DNA from: Methanothermobacter sp. | Lineage (GTDB): Archaea > Methanobacteriota > Methanobacteria > Methanobacteriales > DSM-23052 | Length of the DNA stretch: 64,000 nt | Direction of reading: 5' to 3' | Assembly: GCA_030055615.1 (NCBI GenBank) | Contig: JASFYN010000001.1 | Span: 79,267-143,266, forward strand | Shown: positions 54,411-64,000 of the stretch, piece by piece | Layout: every line of letters begins with the position of its first letter | Position numbering within the stretch: the first letter of the stretch is position 1 | Translations under genes and position numbers: made by a program | Notes under the pieces: model-generated | What the model saw: the letters and a program-made list of their open reading frames with translations, nothing else | Told to the model about the DNA's origin: nothing | Databases searched by the model: none

Positions 54411-54725
54411 ATGGAATTTTGTCCAAAATGTGGAGCTATAATGTTCCCAGACAAAAAAAAGTTTAAATGTAAATGTGGATATGAAAAGAAGATCACAAAG
54501 GAATTATCGAACAAGTACAAGATAGCTGAGAAGATTGAAAGCAAGGAAAGCGTCATATTCACAGGTGAAGATGTTAAAACCCTCCCCACAACCAAGGCCG
54601 AATGTCCGAAATGTGGGAATAAAGAAGCGTTTTGGTGGATGCAACAGACAAGAAGGGCCGATGAAGCCGAAACCCGCTTTTTAAGATGCACCAAATGTAA
54701 ATATACATGGAGGGAATACGATTAA
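54411..54725 (+). CDS. tfs: Transcription factor S (TFS, TFIIS/RPC11-like)
   Basis: Stimulates transcript cleavage by backtracked RNA polymerase. 104 residues: N-terminal zinc ribbon [24 protein letters not shown] and C-terminal ribbon [40 protein letters not shown], containing the catalytic acidic pair of TFIIS (RADEAET; Asp-Glu) at the hairpin tip. GGGAGGAAG precedes the ATG. The 3' end overlaps the probable start of the next gene. Confidence 0.95.
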   Translation: MEFCPKCGAIMFPDKKKFKCKCGYEKKITKELSNKYKIAEKIESKESVIFTGEDVKTLPTTKAECPKCGNKEAFWWMQQTRRADEAETRFLRCTKCKYTWREYD

Positions 54726-55107
54726 AGACCTCAATAAAATCTTTAAAGATTTGAAAAAGAATATCCCCAAGATAGAATTCAAAAAATACAACCCACAAGA
54801 TATGATAGGATTCGAAAAAACCAAGAAGATTTTAGAGGATAAGAAAAGCGAAATTATATTATATGCTGGCGTTTTCATAGGCATACTATTTCTAATATTA
54901 GGCATTCTATATTTGAATTCACCCGTTAAAAAGGTAGCAGATAATGTCATATTTGGTGAACACGCCATTATAGCAACCTTTCTCATGATAATAGGGATCC
55001 TAATTATAGTAACTGCACTAAAAGATAAAATCATTTCAAAAACACCATTAGCTGACATCTATACTGAGATGAAAGCTGTTGAAAATGAAAAGGATAAAAA
55101 AAGATAA
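54721..55107 (+). CDS. Small membrane protein with two membrane segments; possible ATT start
   Basis: The first standard start is TTG 54751, but the frame is protein-like upstream ([23 protein letters not shown]), and GGAGGG at 54709-54714 is spaced 6 nt from an ATT at 54721. I therefore extend to 54721. The product has an amphipathic N-terminus, two membrane helices ([21 protein letters not shown] and [18 protein letters not shown]) and a charged tail. It lies between tfs and pcn on the plus strand; function unknown. Confidence 0.62.
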   Translation: MKDLNKIFKDLKKNIPKIEFKKYNPQDMIGFEKTKKILEDKKSEIILYAGVFIGILFLILGILYLNSPVKKVADNVIFGEHAIIATFLMIIGILIIVTALKDKIISKTPLADIYTEMKAVENEKDKKR

Positions 55108-55192
55108 AAAGAATAACATCGAATATTCCTTTTCATGAAAGATCATACCCCCCTACAAGAATTTTTAAAGAGAAAGTTGAGGAGGACTATAA

Positions 55193-55927
55193 ATGTTTAA
55201 GGCGGAACTGAATGACCCTAACATTCTACGGACAAGTTTTGATGCTATTTCATCGATTGTTGATGAAGTCCAAATACAAGTAGACAGTGAAGGCATGCGA
55301 TTAGATGCCCTTGACAGGAGCCATATAACCTTCGTACACCTTGAACTTCATAAAGAACTTTTTGATGAATACGAATGTCCAGAACCTGAAAAGATCAACA
55401 TAGATACAGAGGAACTCATGAAGGTCCTCAGACGCGCCCGGGCAGGTGATCGTCTAATAATGACAAGTGATGATACCAACCTTATATTAACCTTTGAAGG
55501 CGAGGCCACACGCCAATTCAAGATAAGATTAATAGATATCGAGTATGAAACCCCTCAGCCCCCAGAGATAGGATATGAAAACGAGTTTGAGGTTCCATTT
55601 TCGCTTTTGAAAGATGCGATAGCAGATATCGACATATTCTCTGATAAGATCACATTCAAGGTTGACGAAGAAAAATTCATAGTATCTGCCACAGGAGAAT
55701 TTGGCGATGCCATGATAGAATATTATCATGGCGAAAAAATAAAAGAACCCGCGAGAAGCGTATATTCACTCGACAAGATCAAAGAGATGCTAAGAGCCGA
55801 CCGCTTTTCTGAAACAGCCATTATAAACCTTGGAAATGACATGCCCCTCAAGTTAACATTAAAAATGCCAAATGATGAAGGCGAATTAAGCTTCCTCCTT
55901 GCACCACGCTTAGAAGCCGAAGAATAA
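55193..55927 (+). CDS. pcn: DNA polymerase sliding clamp (PCNA)
   Basis: 244 residues: [51 protein letters not shown], the interdomain connector region ([27 protein letters not shown]), and the C-terminal [14 protein letters not shown]. It tethers polymerase, ligase, nucleases and glycosylases to DNA. GAGGAGG precedes the ATG. Followed 17 nt later by gins51, keeping two replisome components together. Confidence 0.96.
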   Translation: MFKAELNDPNILRTSFDAISSIVDEVQIQVDSEGMRLDALDRSHITFVHLELHKELFDEYECPEPEKINIDTEELMKVLRRARAGDRLIMTSDDTNLILTFEGEATRQFKIRLIDIEYETPQPPEIGYENEFEVPFSLLKDAIADIDIFSDKITFKVDEEKFIVSATGEFGDAMIEYYHGEKIKEPARSVYSLDKIKEMLRADRFSETAIINLGNDMPLKLTLKMPNDEGELSFLLAPRLEAEE

Positions 55928-55944
55928 TATGGGGATGAATAGGT

Positions 55945-56562
55945 TTGGATGATTTCTTCAGGGAACTTAGGAGAATACAAAAAAAGGAGAGAGACAAACG
56001 TGGACTTGCAAGGGTAGGTGATGACTTCTACAAGAAAACCCATGATTACATGAAGAAACTCATGGGCACCTTAAGCAAAGACCCATTAAATAGCAGGGGA
56101 CACCACCTTTTAAGGGATGTTCAAAGGATAACCACGGAAATATGCGAACGTAGGGAACATAAAATAACTGATATCGCGGTCATGAACGTCCAAAGATCAT
56201 ATAATCTTTTCAATAAAAACCCCAAATTAGACCTAGAGGATAAAAGTCCACCTAATCTAACCCCTGAAGAAAAGAAATTATATTCATCTATTATAAGTCT
56301 TTTAATTGAACACCGCTCTAGAGTATTCCCAATATTACAAAGCAAACCAACAAACACAGAAAAATCCAATGAAAAAAGAATAAAATCTGCCGAAAACGAA
56401 ATCGAAACGCTCATAGTATATGATGAGGTGCCATCGGCAGTTGTTGGAGTCGATGAAAAAGTCTATGGACCATTCAAACCCCAAGATATTGTCAGATTAC
56501 CATCAATCACCGCAAGGATATTTGTAGATTCTGGCAAAGGACGGCTTATTAAACATAAATAA
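55945..56562 (+). CDS. gins51: GINS complex subunit Gins51
   Basis: 205 residues, archaeal GINS51 (Sld5/Psf1-like): helical A domain first (DDFFRELRRIQKKERDKRGLARVGDDFYKKTHDYMKKL, HLLRDVQRITTEICERREHKI), then a linker with many charged residues. The small beta B domain comes at the C-terminus (EVPSAVVGVDEKVYGPFKPQDIVRLPSITARIFVDSGKGRLI). It links MCM with other replisome proteins. TTG 55945 start, no ATG in the vicinity. The 117 nt to the next gene hold a probable promoter. Confidence 0.9.
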   Translation: MDDFFRELRRIQKKERDKRGLARVGDDFYKKTHDYMKKLMGTLSKDPLNSRGHHLLRDVQRITTEICERREHKITDIAVMNVQRSYNLFNKNPKLDLEDKSPPNLTPEEKKLYSSIISLLIEHRSRVFPILQSKPTNTEKSNEKRIKSAENEIETLIVYDEVPSAVVGVDEKVYGPFKPQDIVRLPSITARIFVDSGKGRLIKHK

Positions 56563-56679
56563 TCTAACACTACCAAAGTTATAAATAGACGATCATTGAT
56601 ATAATAGCATGCAAAAAATAATAATTATCATGAAGATTATTTTTTTCACATTACAATGGTATTCCGAGGTGATTACAAA

Positions 56680-56958
56680 ATGAAGATTCCAAAGGAAAGA
56701 AGGACTTACTGTCCACATTGTAGGAAACACACCATCCATGAAATACTAGAGTCAAAAAGGCGTAAAGCAAGCGAATTAAAATGGGGTCAGAGACAATTCA
56801 GGAGGGTTACCGCAGGTTACAGGGGATATCCAAGACCATTACCCTCAGGTAATAAACCCGTGAAAAAATTAGACTTACGCTTAAAATGTAAAGAATGCGG
56901 AAAATCCCACACAAAAAGAAGAACATTCAGAGTTGGAAGAGTCGAATTCACCACATAA
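56680..56958 (+). CDS. rpl44e: 50S ribosomal protein L44e
   Basis: 92 residues with a zinc ribbon: [21 protein letters not shown] and [21 protein letters not shown], and the basic loop [25 protein letters not shown] 56680 follows GAGGTGATTAC; an in-frame ATG at 56656 lies before that site. First of a four-gene translation operon with rps27e, eif2a and nop10, the usual archaeal order. Confidence 0.95.
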   Translation: MKIPKERRTYCPHCRKHTIHEILESKRRKASELKWGQRQFRRVTAGYRGYPRPLPSGNKPVKKLDLRLKCKECGKSHTKRRTFRVGRVEFTT

Positions 56959-56973
56959 TTGGAGGGTGTGGCC

Positions 56974-57153
56974 ATGTTCTATGAGAGTAGGAGCAACTTT
57001 TTACGGGTTAAATGCCTAGATTGTGGAAACCAACAGATAGTATTCGACAGGGCCGCATCCTATGTACAATGCATAATATGTGGTAAAACATTAGTTGAAC
57101 CAACTGGTGGCAAAGCAAAAATAAAGGCCCAGATCCTAGAGGTTTTAGACTAA
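56974..57153 (+). CDS. rps27e: 30S ribosomal protein S27e
   Basis: 59 residues: [43 protein letters not shown], a C4 zinc ribbon (CxxC...CxxC). ATG 56974 lies 7 nt after GGAGGG; TTG 56959 and GTG 56968 in frame lie in or before the site. 15 nt after rpl44e and 9 nt before eif2a. Confidence 0.95.
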   Translation: MFYESRSNFLRVKCLDCGNQQIVFDRAASYVQCIICGKTLVEPTGGKAKIKAQILEVLD

Positions 57154-57162
57154 GGTGTTTTC

Positions 57163-57942
57163 ATGGTTAGAAGGAGAAAAGAGTGGCCTGAAGAAGGTGA
57201 ATTAGTAGTTGCAACTGTACATAAAGTTTTAAGTTATGGTGCATTCGCAAAACTTGAAGAATATCCTGGTAAAGAAGCTTTCATACACATTTCAGAGGTT
57301 TCATCTGGTTGGGTTAAGAATATAAGAGATTTTGTCAGGGAAAATCAAAAGATCGTAGCTAGGGTGTTAAGAGTCAACCCTGAAAAGGGACATGTCGACG
57401 CTTCCATGAAACGTATAAGAGATGATCAGAGACGTAAAAAGATACAAACTTGGAAGATTGAACAAAAGGCTGAAAAGTTTTTAGAATTAGCAGCTAAAAG
57501 TCTAGGTAAAAACCTTGATCAAGCCTATGAAGAAGTAGGCTATGATCTGATGGACATATTCGGCGATCTTTACGGTGCATTTGAAACAGCAGCAGATGAA
57601 GGTGAAAAAGCATTAATAGAAGAGGGAATCCCCAAAGATTGGGCTAAGGCGATTACCAAAGTCGCTAAGAAGAATATAAAACCCCCAGAGGTTCAAGTAA
57701 CTGGTTATGTTGATATTAAATCCTATGCACCTAATGGTATAGAGATAATTAAAAAGGCCCTCAAGGCTGCTCAGAAAGTAGGGGCAGTTGTACAGGCTGT
57801 TGGAGCACCCCGTTACCGTTTAGTAGTTAAATCGACAGATTATCCAACAGCCGAAAAGAAGCTTAAAAAGGCCGCGGAGAAGTGTATAGATATCATAACG
57901 AAAGAAGGAGGAAAAGGAGAATTCCATCGTGAATTAACATGA
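57163..57942 (+). CDS. eif2a: Translation initiation factor aIF2 subunit alpha
   Basis: 259 residues. N-terminal S1 domain ([48 protein letters not shown]), helical middle domain ([24 protein letters not shown]) and C-terminal ferredoxin-like domain ([24 protein letters not shown]). It forms the heterotrimer delivering Met-tRNAi. GGTGTTTTC precedes the ATG. Its stop overlaps the nop10 start by 4 nt (ATGA). Confidence 0.96.
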   Translation: MVRRRKEWPEEGELVVATVHKVLSYGAFAKLEEYPGKEAFIHISEVSSGWVKNIRDFVRENQKIVARVLRVNPEKGHVDASMKRIRDDQRRKKIQTWKIEQKAEKFLELAAKSLGKNLDQAYEEVGYDLMDIFGDLYGAFETAADEGEKALIEEGIPKDWAKAITKVAKKNIKPPEVQVTGYVDIKSYAPNGIEIIKKALKAAQKVGAVVQAVGAPRYRLVVKSTDYPTAEKKLKKAAEKCIDIITKEGGKGEFHRELT

Positions 57943-58103
57943 AAATGCGAAAATGTTCTTCTTGTGGAGAATACACATTAAAAGAAAAATGCCCATATTG
58001 TGGGATTAAAACAAGGAATGTAGCCCCGCCAAAATATTCCCCAGAGGATAAATATGGGAAATATAGGCGCATTTTAAAAAAACAAATGCTATTTAACAAA
58101 TAA
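57939..58103 (+). CDS. nop10: Nop10, H/ACA ribonucleoprotein subunit
   Basis: A 54-residue protein: [19 protein letters not shown] (two CxxC pairs binding zinc), then [26 protein letters not shown], the conserved helix of Nop10. It binds Cbf5 in the guide-RNA pseudouridine synthase. It begins with ATG 57939 inside the eif2a stop region; a second in-frame ATG at 57945 is possible. The eif2a-nop10-PAC2 order is widely conserved in archaea. Confidence 0.94.
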   Translation: MKMRKCSSCGEYTLKEKCPYCGIKTRNVAPPKYSPEDKYGKYRRILKKQMLFNK

Positions 58104-58115
58104 TGGGGGGTAAAA

Positions 58116-58889
58116 ATGAAAGAAACAATAATAAAGGTTTTAGAAGAAGTGAAATTAGATCAGCCAATATTCATAGAAGCTCTACCAGGTATAGGACACG
58201 TGGGAAAATTAGCCGCTGATCATATCATCGACGAATTAGAGGCCACTAAATTCGCAGAACTTTACTCACCATCATTTCCTCCACAAGTTCTAGTGGATGA
58301 CAACGGCATTATAGAACCTATGAAAAACGAATTTTATTACCTGAAATCAGTCGGCAAAGAAAAAAGAGACTACATAATACTAATTGGTAACACACAAGGA
58401 CTTTCACCAGAAGGACAATATGAAATCTGTGGCATGATACTAGATTTTGTGGAAAAACATGGCGTCAAAGAGATATACACCCTCGGAGGATTAGCCACAG
58501 GCCAACCAGTCGAAGTTTCAAAAGTCTACGGCGCCGCCACCAACATAGAGCTTGCCAAAAAATTAAAAAAGCATGGAGTCATTTTAAGGTCAGCTGATGG
58601 TGGTATAATCGGTGCCTCAGGTTTACTACTAGGAATGGGAAGTCTCAGAGGGATGGAAGGCGTCTGTCTCATGGGTGAAACACCAGGATATTATATAGAT
58701 GCCGAGGCCGCGAGAGCACTGCTCAACGTCCTCATGGAATTACTAAACTTAGAAATAGACACCGAAAAACTTGAAGAAAGAGCTAGGGAAACCCGTAAGA
58801 TGATATCAAAGGCTCAGCAAATGGAACAAGAAATGATAGAGAGGATGACGCTCAAACCAGGCGAAGAAGACCTCAGATACATAGGCTGA
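58116..58889 (+). CDS. PAC2-family proteasome-assembly-chaperone-like protein
   Basis: 257 residues: [89 protein letters not shown] and [14 protein letters not shown]. This is the PAC2 purine-nucleoside-phosphorylase-like fold, related to eukaryotic proteasome assembly chaperone 2. A helical tail follows. The archaeal function is not settled. It closes the translation operon after nop10 (12 nt), a context conserved in archaea. GGGGGGT precedes the ATG. Confidence 0.87.
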   Translation: MKETIIKVLEEVKLDQPIFIEALPGIGHVGKLAADHIIDELEATKFAELYSPSFPPQVLVDDNGIIEPMKNEFYYLKSVGKEKRDYIILIGNTQGLSPEGQYEICGMILDFVEKHGVKEIYTLGGLATGQPVEVSKVYGAATNIELAKKLKKHGVILRSADGGIIGASGLLLGMGSLRGMEGVCLMGETPGYYIDAEAARALLNVLMELLNLEIDTEKLEERARETRKMISKAQQMEQEMIERMTLKPGEEDLRYIG

Positions 58890-58895
58890 TCCCAG

Positions 58896-60059
58896 ATGAT
58901 AATAAACGCGGATCTACACATACACAGTTGCTTTTCTCAAGCAACATCCCAGAAGATGACAATAGAGAACATAGCCCCACAAGCAAAACTTAAAGGCCTA
59001 GACCTTGTAGGTACCGGTGACGGATTCCACCCCAAGTGGCTTAAAATGATCATAGAAACCACAGAGGCCACAGAGGATGGTATATATTCCCATGAAGACT
59101 GCGATTTCATAATAACAAGTGAAGTTGAAGACTTGAGACGAGTCCATCATCTCCTAATTTTACCATCCATAGAAACAGCCATGGAATTAAAAGAAAAGTT
59201 ACCATCATCCAACATTAACAAAGAGGGCAGACCCAAGGTTAGAATGCGAGGGTCGGAGATAATGGACCTCGTACATGAATATGATGGTCTTATCGGCCCA
59301 TCCCATGCATTCACACCATGGACCAGCTTATACAAATCCTATGATAGTTACAAGGACTGTTATGGCAAAGCACCTGATTTTCTGGAATTGGGCCTTTCAG
59401 CCGACACAGACATGGCTGACAGGATAAAAGAACTTCAAGACATACCATTTTTGACGAATTCCGATGCACATTCCCCTTGGCCGCACCGTCTCGGCAGAGA
59501 ATTCAACCAATTAGAGGTAGATGAAATTTCTTTTTCTTCTATTAAAAGGTCTATAATAAGGAAGAATATATGTGCAAATTATGGTTTCGACCCAAGGCTT
59601 GGTAAATATCATCTCACAGCATGCACGCGCTGTTACAAAGTCTATGAACCTGAGGAGGCCATAAAACTTAGCATGAAATGTTCATGTGGTGGGACCATCA
59701 AAAAGGGTGTAGATTATCGGATCCATGAAATAGCCACATGGAAAAAGCCACATCATCCAAGCCATCGCCCACCTTATATCCATATCATGCCACTTGCCGA
59801 AATAATTAGCATGAAGCATGGGAAGGGTGTTACAACACGTCATGTCCAGAGGATTTGGGGAAAACTTGTAGAAGAGTTCGGCAATGAAATAAAAGCGCTC
59901 CTTGACGCTCCATTAGATAGAATAAGGGAAGTAGATGGCGAAACCGCCCTTGCAATAAAAGCTTTTAGGAACGGTTCCCTCATCATAATACCTGGTGGTG
60001 GGGGCAGATACGGTGAAATAAGATTTCCAGAAAACACCTTGGACGCTTATTTCAAATAG
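58896..60059 (+). CDS. Endonuclease Q-like PHP-domain protein
   Basis: 387 residues. PHP catalytic motifs [40 protein letters not shown] and [13 protein letters not shown] supply the metal ligands. A zinc finger follows ([11 protein letters not shown] ... [13 protein letters not shown]), then [14 protein letters not shown] and a helical end. This is the architecture of EndoQ, which nicks DNA 5' to deaminated bases (uracil, hypoxanthine) and abasic sites in Thermococcales and some methanogens. Start at ATG 58896, 6 nt after the PAC2 gene. No clear C-terminal PIP box (it ends ENTLDAYFK). Confidence 0.88.
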   Translation: MIINADLHIHSCFSQATSQKMTIENIAPQAKLKGLDLVGTGDGFHPKWLKMIIETTEATEDGIYSHEDCDFIITSEVEDLRRVHHLLILPSIETAMELKEKLPSSNINKEGRPKVRMRGSEIMDLVHEYDGLIGPSHAFTPWTSLYKSYDSYKDCYGKAPDFLELGLSADTDMADRIKELQDIPFLTNSDAHSPWPHRLGREFNQLEVDEISFSSIKRSIIRKNICANYGFDPRLGKYHLTACTRCYKVYEPEEAIKLSMKCSCGGTIKKGVDYRIHEIATWKKPHHPSHRPPYIHIMPLAEIISMKHGKGVTTRHVQRIWGKLVEEFGNEIKALLDAPLDRIREVDGETALAIKAFRNGSLIIIPGGGGRYGEIRFPENTLDAYFK

Positions 60060-60172
60060 GATTTTAAGTCAATGACACAAGTGCTCATGGATCAAGGATA
60101 TTAAAGATTAGGGTATATTAAGGGTATCGAAATATGAGAATCAGCTGGATTAAGTGTAATCTTCTTTTGGTG

Positions 60173-60249
<77 letters not shown>

Positions 60250-60270
60250 CCCATGGTGAATATTTTTTTG

Positions 60271-60348
<78 letters not shown>

Positions 60349-60402
60349 TTCTATTCTATGGATAAAAAAATTGTAAATTTTTAGTATATAAATATTTGTC
60401 TC

Positions 60403-61134
60403 TTACATGTATATTGGTGTTTCTGTTGGTGTTGTGGGTGTTTCTGTTTTGTGCACTCTTTCTGCTAATTTTTTAAGTCTTGATTCGATTGCTTGGGCTT
60501 CTTCTAATAATGGTTTTGGGTCTACTTCGAGGCCTAGCATTTTATTGAGGACTTCGACTACTTCTGCTGCTGCTCTTGGATCAGGATAGGGTGTTAGTAT
60601 CTCGCCGAATAGGCAAGATGCTGGTATGTTTTCTATGGCGCATCTTGTTAGTAATGTTCCTGAGATCCCGTTTATATTTCCGAATGGTAGTATGGGTATG
60701 TCCAGTTCTCCAAGTCTTTTCAAGGCGTCTTTACTGTTAGCTGCTCCTGCGACTAGGTGTGATTTTTGTCTTACGATGACGCTGTTAAATGTTATTAGTT
60801 CTTTGCTATTGTTCCTTTTCATCCATTTTACCATTGCATTGGTCATGTCGTAGACTACTGATGATGGTAGGATGAAATCTGATAGGAAGAGTACTAGTCC
60901 TTCTCCTTCATATATTCTGAAGGGGTGTATTGCAACACCCCTGTAGAGGACTGCTAAGGGTGGGAAATATTTAGAATCGATGTATCCTATTTCCCTCATT
61001 TTGAGGTCGTCTACTAGGAGCCATCCTACGATGTTACCTATCAGACCCAACCCTGGGGATCCTTCGAGGACTATGGCGTTTTCAATTTCTTCAGATACTA
61101 TTGTGCATGATTCATTTTTTGTTTCGACCTTCAT
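60403..61134 (-). CDS. PAC2-family protein, second copy
   Basis: 243 residues of the same fold as the PAC2 gene at 58.1 kb but clearly divergent: [98 protein letters not shown] and a Pro/Thr-rich tail ([13 protein letters not shown]). The start overlaps the stop of the Gly-rich membrane protein by 4 nt (ATGA), so the two are translated together. Function not established. Confidence 0.83.
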   Translation of the reverse strand: MKVETKNESCTIVSEEIENAIVLEGSPGLGLIGNIVGWLLVDDLKMREIGYIDSKYFPPLAVLYRGVAIHPFRIYEGEGLVLFLSDFILPSSVVYDMTNAMVKWMKRNNSKELITFNSVIVRQKSHLVAGAANSKDALKRLGELDIPILPFGNINGISGTLLTRCAIENIPASCLFGEILTPYPDPRAAAEVVEVLNKMLGLEVDPKPLLEEAQAIESRLKKLAERVHKTETPTTPTETPIYM

Positions 61135-61625
61135 GGTGGTGCACCACCGCCCCCTCCTATGTTTTTACCAGTGATGGGGTCTATATGGATTTCTCCTATG
61201 ATTTTACCATTTTTTTCTATTGGCACTACATATACTGGTTCCCCGCCTATGGTGACGAGGCGTGGGGTTCCTGCTGTAGCGCCTTTTTCTTTTATGTACC
61301 CTTGAGCTATATTTTGGGCTTCTGATGGACTCACGGGATAACCTCCATTACTTCCAATGCTAATACCATTTGAAGAACTGCCAGATCCCCCTGCACTTCC
61401 ACTTGCGCCACCCCCAGTACCTGTTGAACCACCGCCTGTTGAACCGCCACCTGCTCCGCTAGCTCCTCCTGCTCCATCCCCGGTCCCTGGTGAGGGTGGG
61501 ATTGTGCCATCAGGGTTTGTTGGTTGCCATAAAATTTCGGGATTGTTACTTATCTGGTAACTTGCTGCGATGGCTCCGATGATTAAAACTATCGTCACTG
61601 AAATTATAATCTTTGAGTCTATCAT
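61131..61625 (-). CDS. Membrane-anchored Gly/Ser-rich protein with PepSY-like domain
   Basis: 164 residues: N-terminal membrane segment ([21 protein letters not shown]), a Pro/Gly-rich start to the external part, then about 45 residues almost wholly Gly, Ser, Ala and Thr. A C-terminal domain follows ([47 protein letters not shown]), matching the PepSY pattern of a helix and a two-strand end. PepSY domains often inhibit peptidases or bind at the cell surface. Coupled to the PAC2 gene by a 4-nt overlap. The antisense Pro-rich frame is an artefact of the Gly codons. Confidence 0.72.
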   Translation of the reverse strand: MIDSKIIISVTIVLIIGAIAASYQISNNPEILWQPTNPDGTIPPSPGTGDGAGGASGAGGGSTGGGSTGTGGGASGSAGGSGSSSNGISIGSNGGYPVSPSEAQNIAQGYIKEKGATAGTPRLVTIGGEPVYVVPIEKNGKIIGEIHIDPITGKNIGGGGGAPP

Positions 61626-61796
61626 CGATTTTCACCTTCTATCATTTATCAGATCATATTATGTTTTTTTAATATAAAAATTGTATAGTATTATCCATTC
61701 ATATTTTTTTATGATTTTATTAATTTCTGTTAATTTTTTATTCTAGTATAAATATTTTTCACTTTTTTTTTAATTGAAAAACTTATAACATTTAAA

Positions 61797-61852
61797 AATA
61801 TTTATATAACTTTGATGGTTTTTTTGAATTCTAAAAAGAAGAGGTGATACAC
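61797..61852 (+). promoter_or_regulatory. Promoter and leader of the frh operon
   Basis: TTTATATA at 61801-61808, preceded by an A-rich BRE-like stretch, would place the transcription start near 61830 and leave a leader of about 23 nt. AGAGGTGAT (61840-61848) is a near-perfect Shine-Dalgarno 4 nt before the TTG at 61853. The remaining 170 nt upstream are A/T-rich without other recognisable sites. Confidence 0.65.
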
Positions 61853-63070
<1,218 letters not shown>

Positions 63071-63073
63071 AGC

Positions 63074-63550
63074 ATGCCATACGAAGCTGAGATTCTAGTA
63101 GTGGGCTGTGGAAACATCCTATTTAAGGACGACGGCTTCGGCCCGGCAGTAATCCAAGCCCTTGAAGAACACTTCAAGGACAAGAAAATGCCAGATAACA
63201 TTCTATTCATAGATGCAGGTACCGGCGGCCCACATTATGTGTTCTCACTTCCCCACGAATCCTGGAGGAAGATAATAGTCGTGGACGTCGTGGAATTCGA
63301 CGCAGAACCCGGAACCTTGAGAAAATTTGATCTTGAAGAGATCCCAAAAGGATCCTATGAGAACATGCATTCATGGCCGGTGAACCAGCCCCTCCATGAA
63401 CTCAGCAAAAAAATCGAAGTGGTGGTAATAGGGTGTAAACCAAAGGAAATATCCGCCCCCTACGTGGAAATGGGCCTCACACCCCCAGTCGAGAAGGCCA
63501 TTCCCAAGGCGGTTAAGATGATTTTAAAAGAAATTGGGGTTTACCAATGA
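63074..63550 (+). CDS. frhD: Hydrogenase maturation endopeptidase FrhD
   Basis: 158-residue HyaD/HycI-type protease that trims the C-terminus of FrhA after nickel insertion. It shows [24 protein letters not shown] with the Ni-sensing acidic residue, [14 protein letters not shown] and [29 protein letters not shown]. It starts 3 nt after frhA, with AGGATC near the frhA stop as ribosome-binding site. Overlaps frhG by 4 nt (ATGA). Confidence 0.95.
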   Translation: MPYEAEILVVGCGNILFKDDGFGPAVIQALEEHFKDKKMPDNILFIDAGTGGPHYVFSLPHESWRKIIVVDVVEFDAEPGTLRKFDLEEIPKGSYENMHSWPVNQPLHELSKKIEVVVIGCKPKEISAPYVEMGLTPPVEKAIPKAVKMILKEIGVYQ

Positions 63551-64000
63551 GCTTAATTGCCCGTATTAAAAGATTTTTAGGATTGGAGGCTAAACCTGAA
63601 AAGGAAGAAAAACCTGTTGAAGTTCCAAAAGAGGAGGTTGAGAAAGTGGCTGAAGAAGAAAAAGCAAAACCAAGAATAGGTTACATCCACCTAAGTGGGT
63701 GTACAGGAGATGCAATGTCGTTAACAGAAAATTACGACATCCTTGCAGATTTACTAACTGACATGGTAGAGATAGTTTACGGACATACCTTGGTGGATGT
63801 ATGGGAAATGCCCGAGATGGACCTCGCCCTAGTAGAAGGATCCGTATGCCTGCAAGATGAGCACAGCATAAAAGAATTGAAGGAGGTAAGAGAAAAAGCC
63901 AAACTAGTATGTGCATTTGGATCATGCGCTGCAACAGGCTGCTTCACAAGATATGCGAGAGGAGGCCAACAAGCACAACCAGCACACGAATCTTTCGTAC
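63547..64000 (+). CDS. frhG: F420-reducing hydrogenase subunit gamma (partial)
   Basis: Small subunit with Fe-S clusters linking FrhA to FrhB. The first about 43 residues are a charged Lys/Glu-rich leader ([21 protein letters not shown]). The hydrogenase small-subunit domain then begins: [38 protein letters not shown] and [32 protein letters not shown] with proximal-cluster Cys. The C-terminal ferredoxin part and frhB lie beyond the window. Confidence 0.95.
   Translation, partial: MSLIARIKRFLGLEAKPEKEEKPVEVPKEEVEKVAEEEKAKPRIGYIHLSGCTGDAMSLTENYDILADLLTDMVEIVYGHTLVDVWEMPEMDLALVEGSVCLQDEHSIKELKEVREKAKLVCAFGSCAATGCFTRYARGGQQAQPAHESFV

Noticed and set aside
61357-61560. Plus-strand Pro-rich ORF (PPVEPP repeats)
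   Set aside because: Complement of the Gly codons of the Gly/Ser-rich membrane protein; no ribosome-binding site.

Overview
The window reads as chromosome of a hydrogenotrophic methanogen of the Methanobacteriales, closest in gene content to Methanothermobacter but visibly A+T-rich. Support comes from F420-reducing hydrogenase genes (frhA-frhD-frhG, cut by the right edge), an Hmd paralogue, thiol:fumarate reductase subunit A, O-phosphoseryl-tRNA synthetase, CTP-dependent riboflavin kinase, and archaeal RNA polymerase, exosome, GINS and PCNA genes. Many starts follow an extended Shine-Dalgarno (GGTGAT or GGAGG) 4-8 nt ahead of ATG, GTG or TTG. I see no CRISPR array, IS element or prophage.

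Layout. 1-4.4 kb: an ABC exporter with its PadR repressor and a palindromic operator, a TIM-barrel protein, a HAD phosphatase and a LysE-type exporter. 4.6-20.6 kb: housekeeping metabolism and translation (alanine dehydrogenase, gatA, an a,c-diamide-synthase-like protein with swapped domains, ribB-ribK-endonuclease V-sepS, tfrA, adenosine-type deaminase, hisG, leuS, cutA, nadE). 20.8-24.9 kb: Get3/ArsA ATPase, an Hmd paralogue, a small protein overlapping a radical SAM gene, and a DUF4013 membrane protein. 25.4-28.3 kb: a secreted, membrane-anchored protein with two FmdE domains, split by an apparent one-base frameshift. 28.3-33 kb: XPD/DinG-like helicase, cbiL, and a permease followed by three thioredoxin-like proteins, then tRNA-Arg(UCG).

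33.1-37.9 kb is the most unusual part. A PPP-type phosphatase faces a five-gene run encoding a small membrane protein, a methyltransferase with an anomalous start, a membrane FHA protein broken by a frameshift, an extracytoplasmic glutamine-amidotransferase-fold protein and a transmembrane eukaryotic-type protein kinase. It looks like a membrane phospho-signalling locus, now apparently partly decayed.

38-47.4 kb: hisF, an OGG1-like glycosylase, argD, lysA-dapF, a HemK2-like methyltransferase, an XRE regulator with a membrane partner, and the conserved rpl21e-rpoF-DUF655-ksgA operon. 47.8-60.1 kb: information processing (pus10, srp54, hpt, dph2, csl4, rpoL, DUF99, tfs, pcn, gins51, rpl44e, rps27e, eif2a, nop10, PAC2, EndoQ). 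60.1-64 kb: two tandem tRNA-Arg genes, a PAC2 protein coupled to a Gly-rich PepSY membrane protein, and the start of the frh operon.
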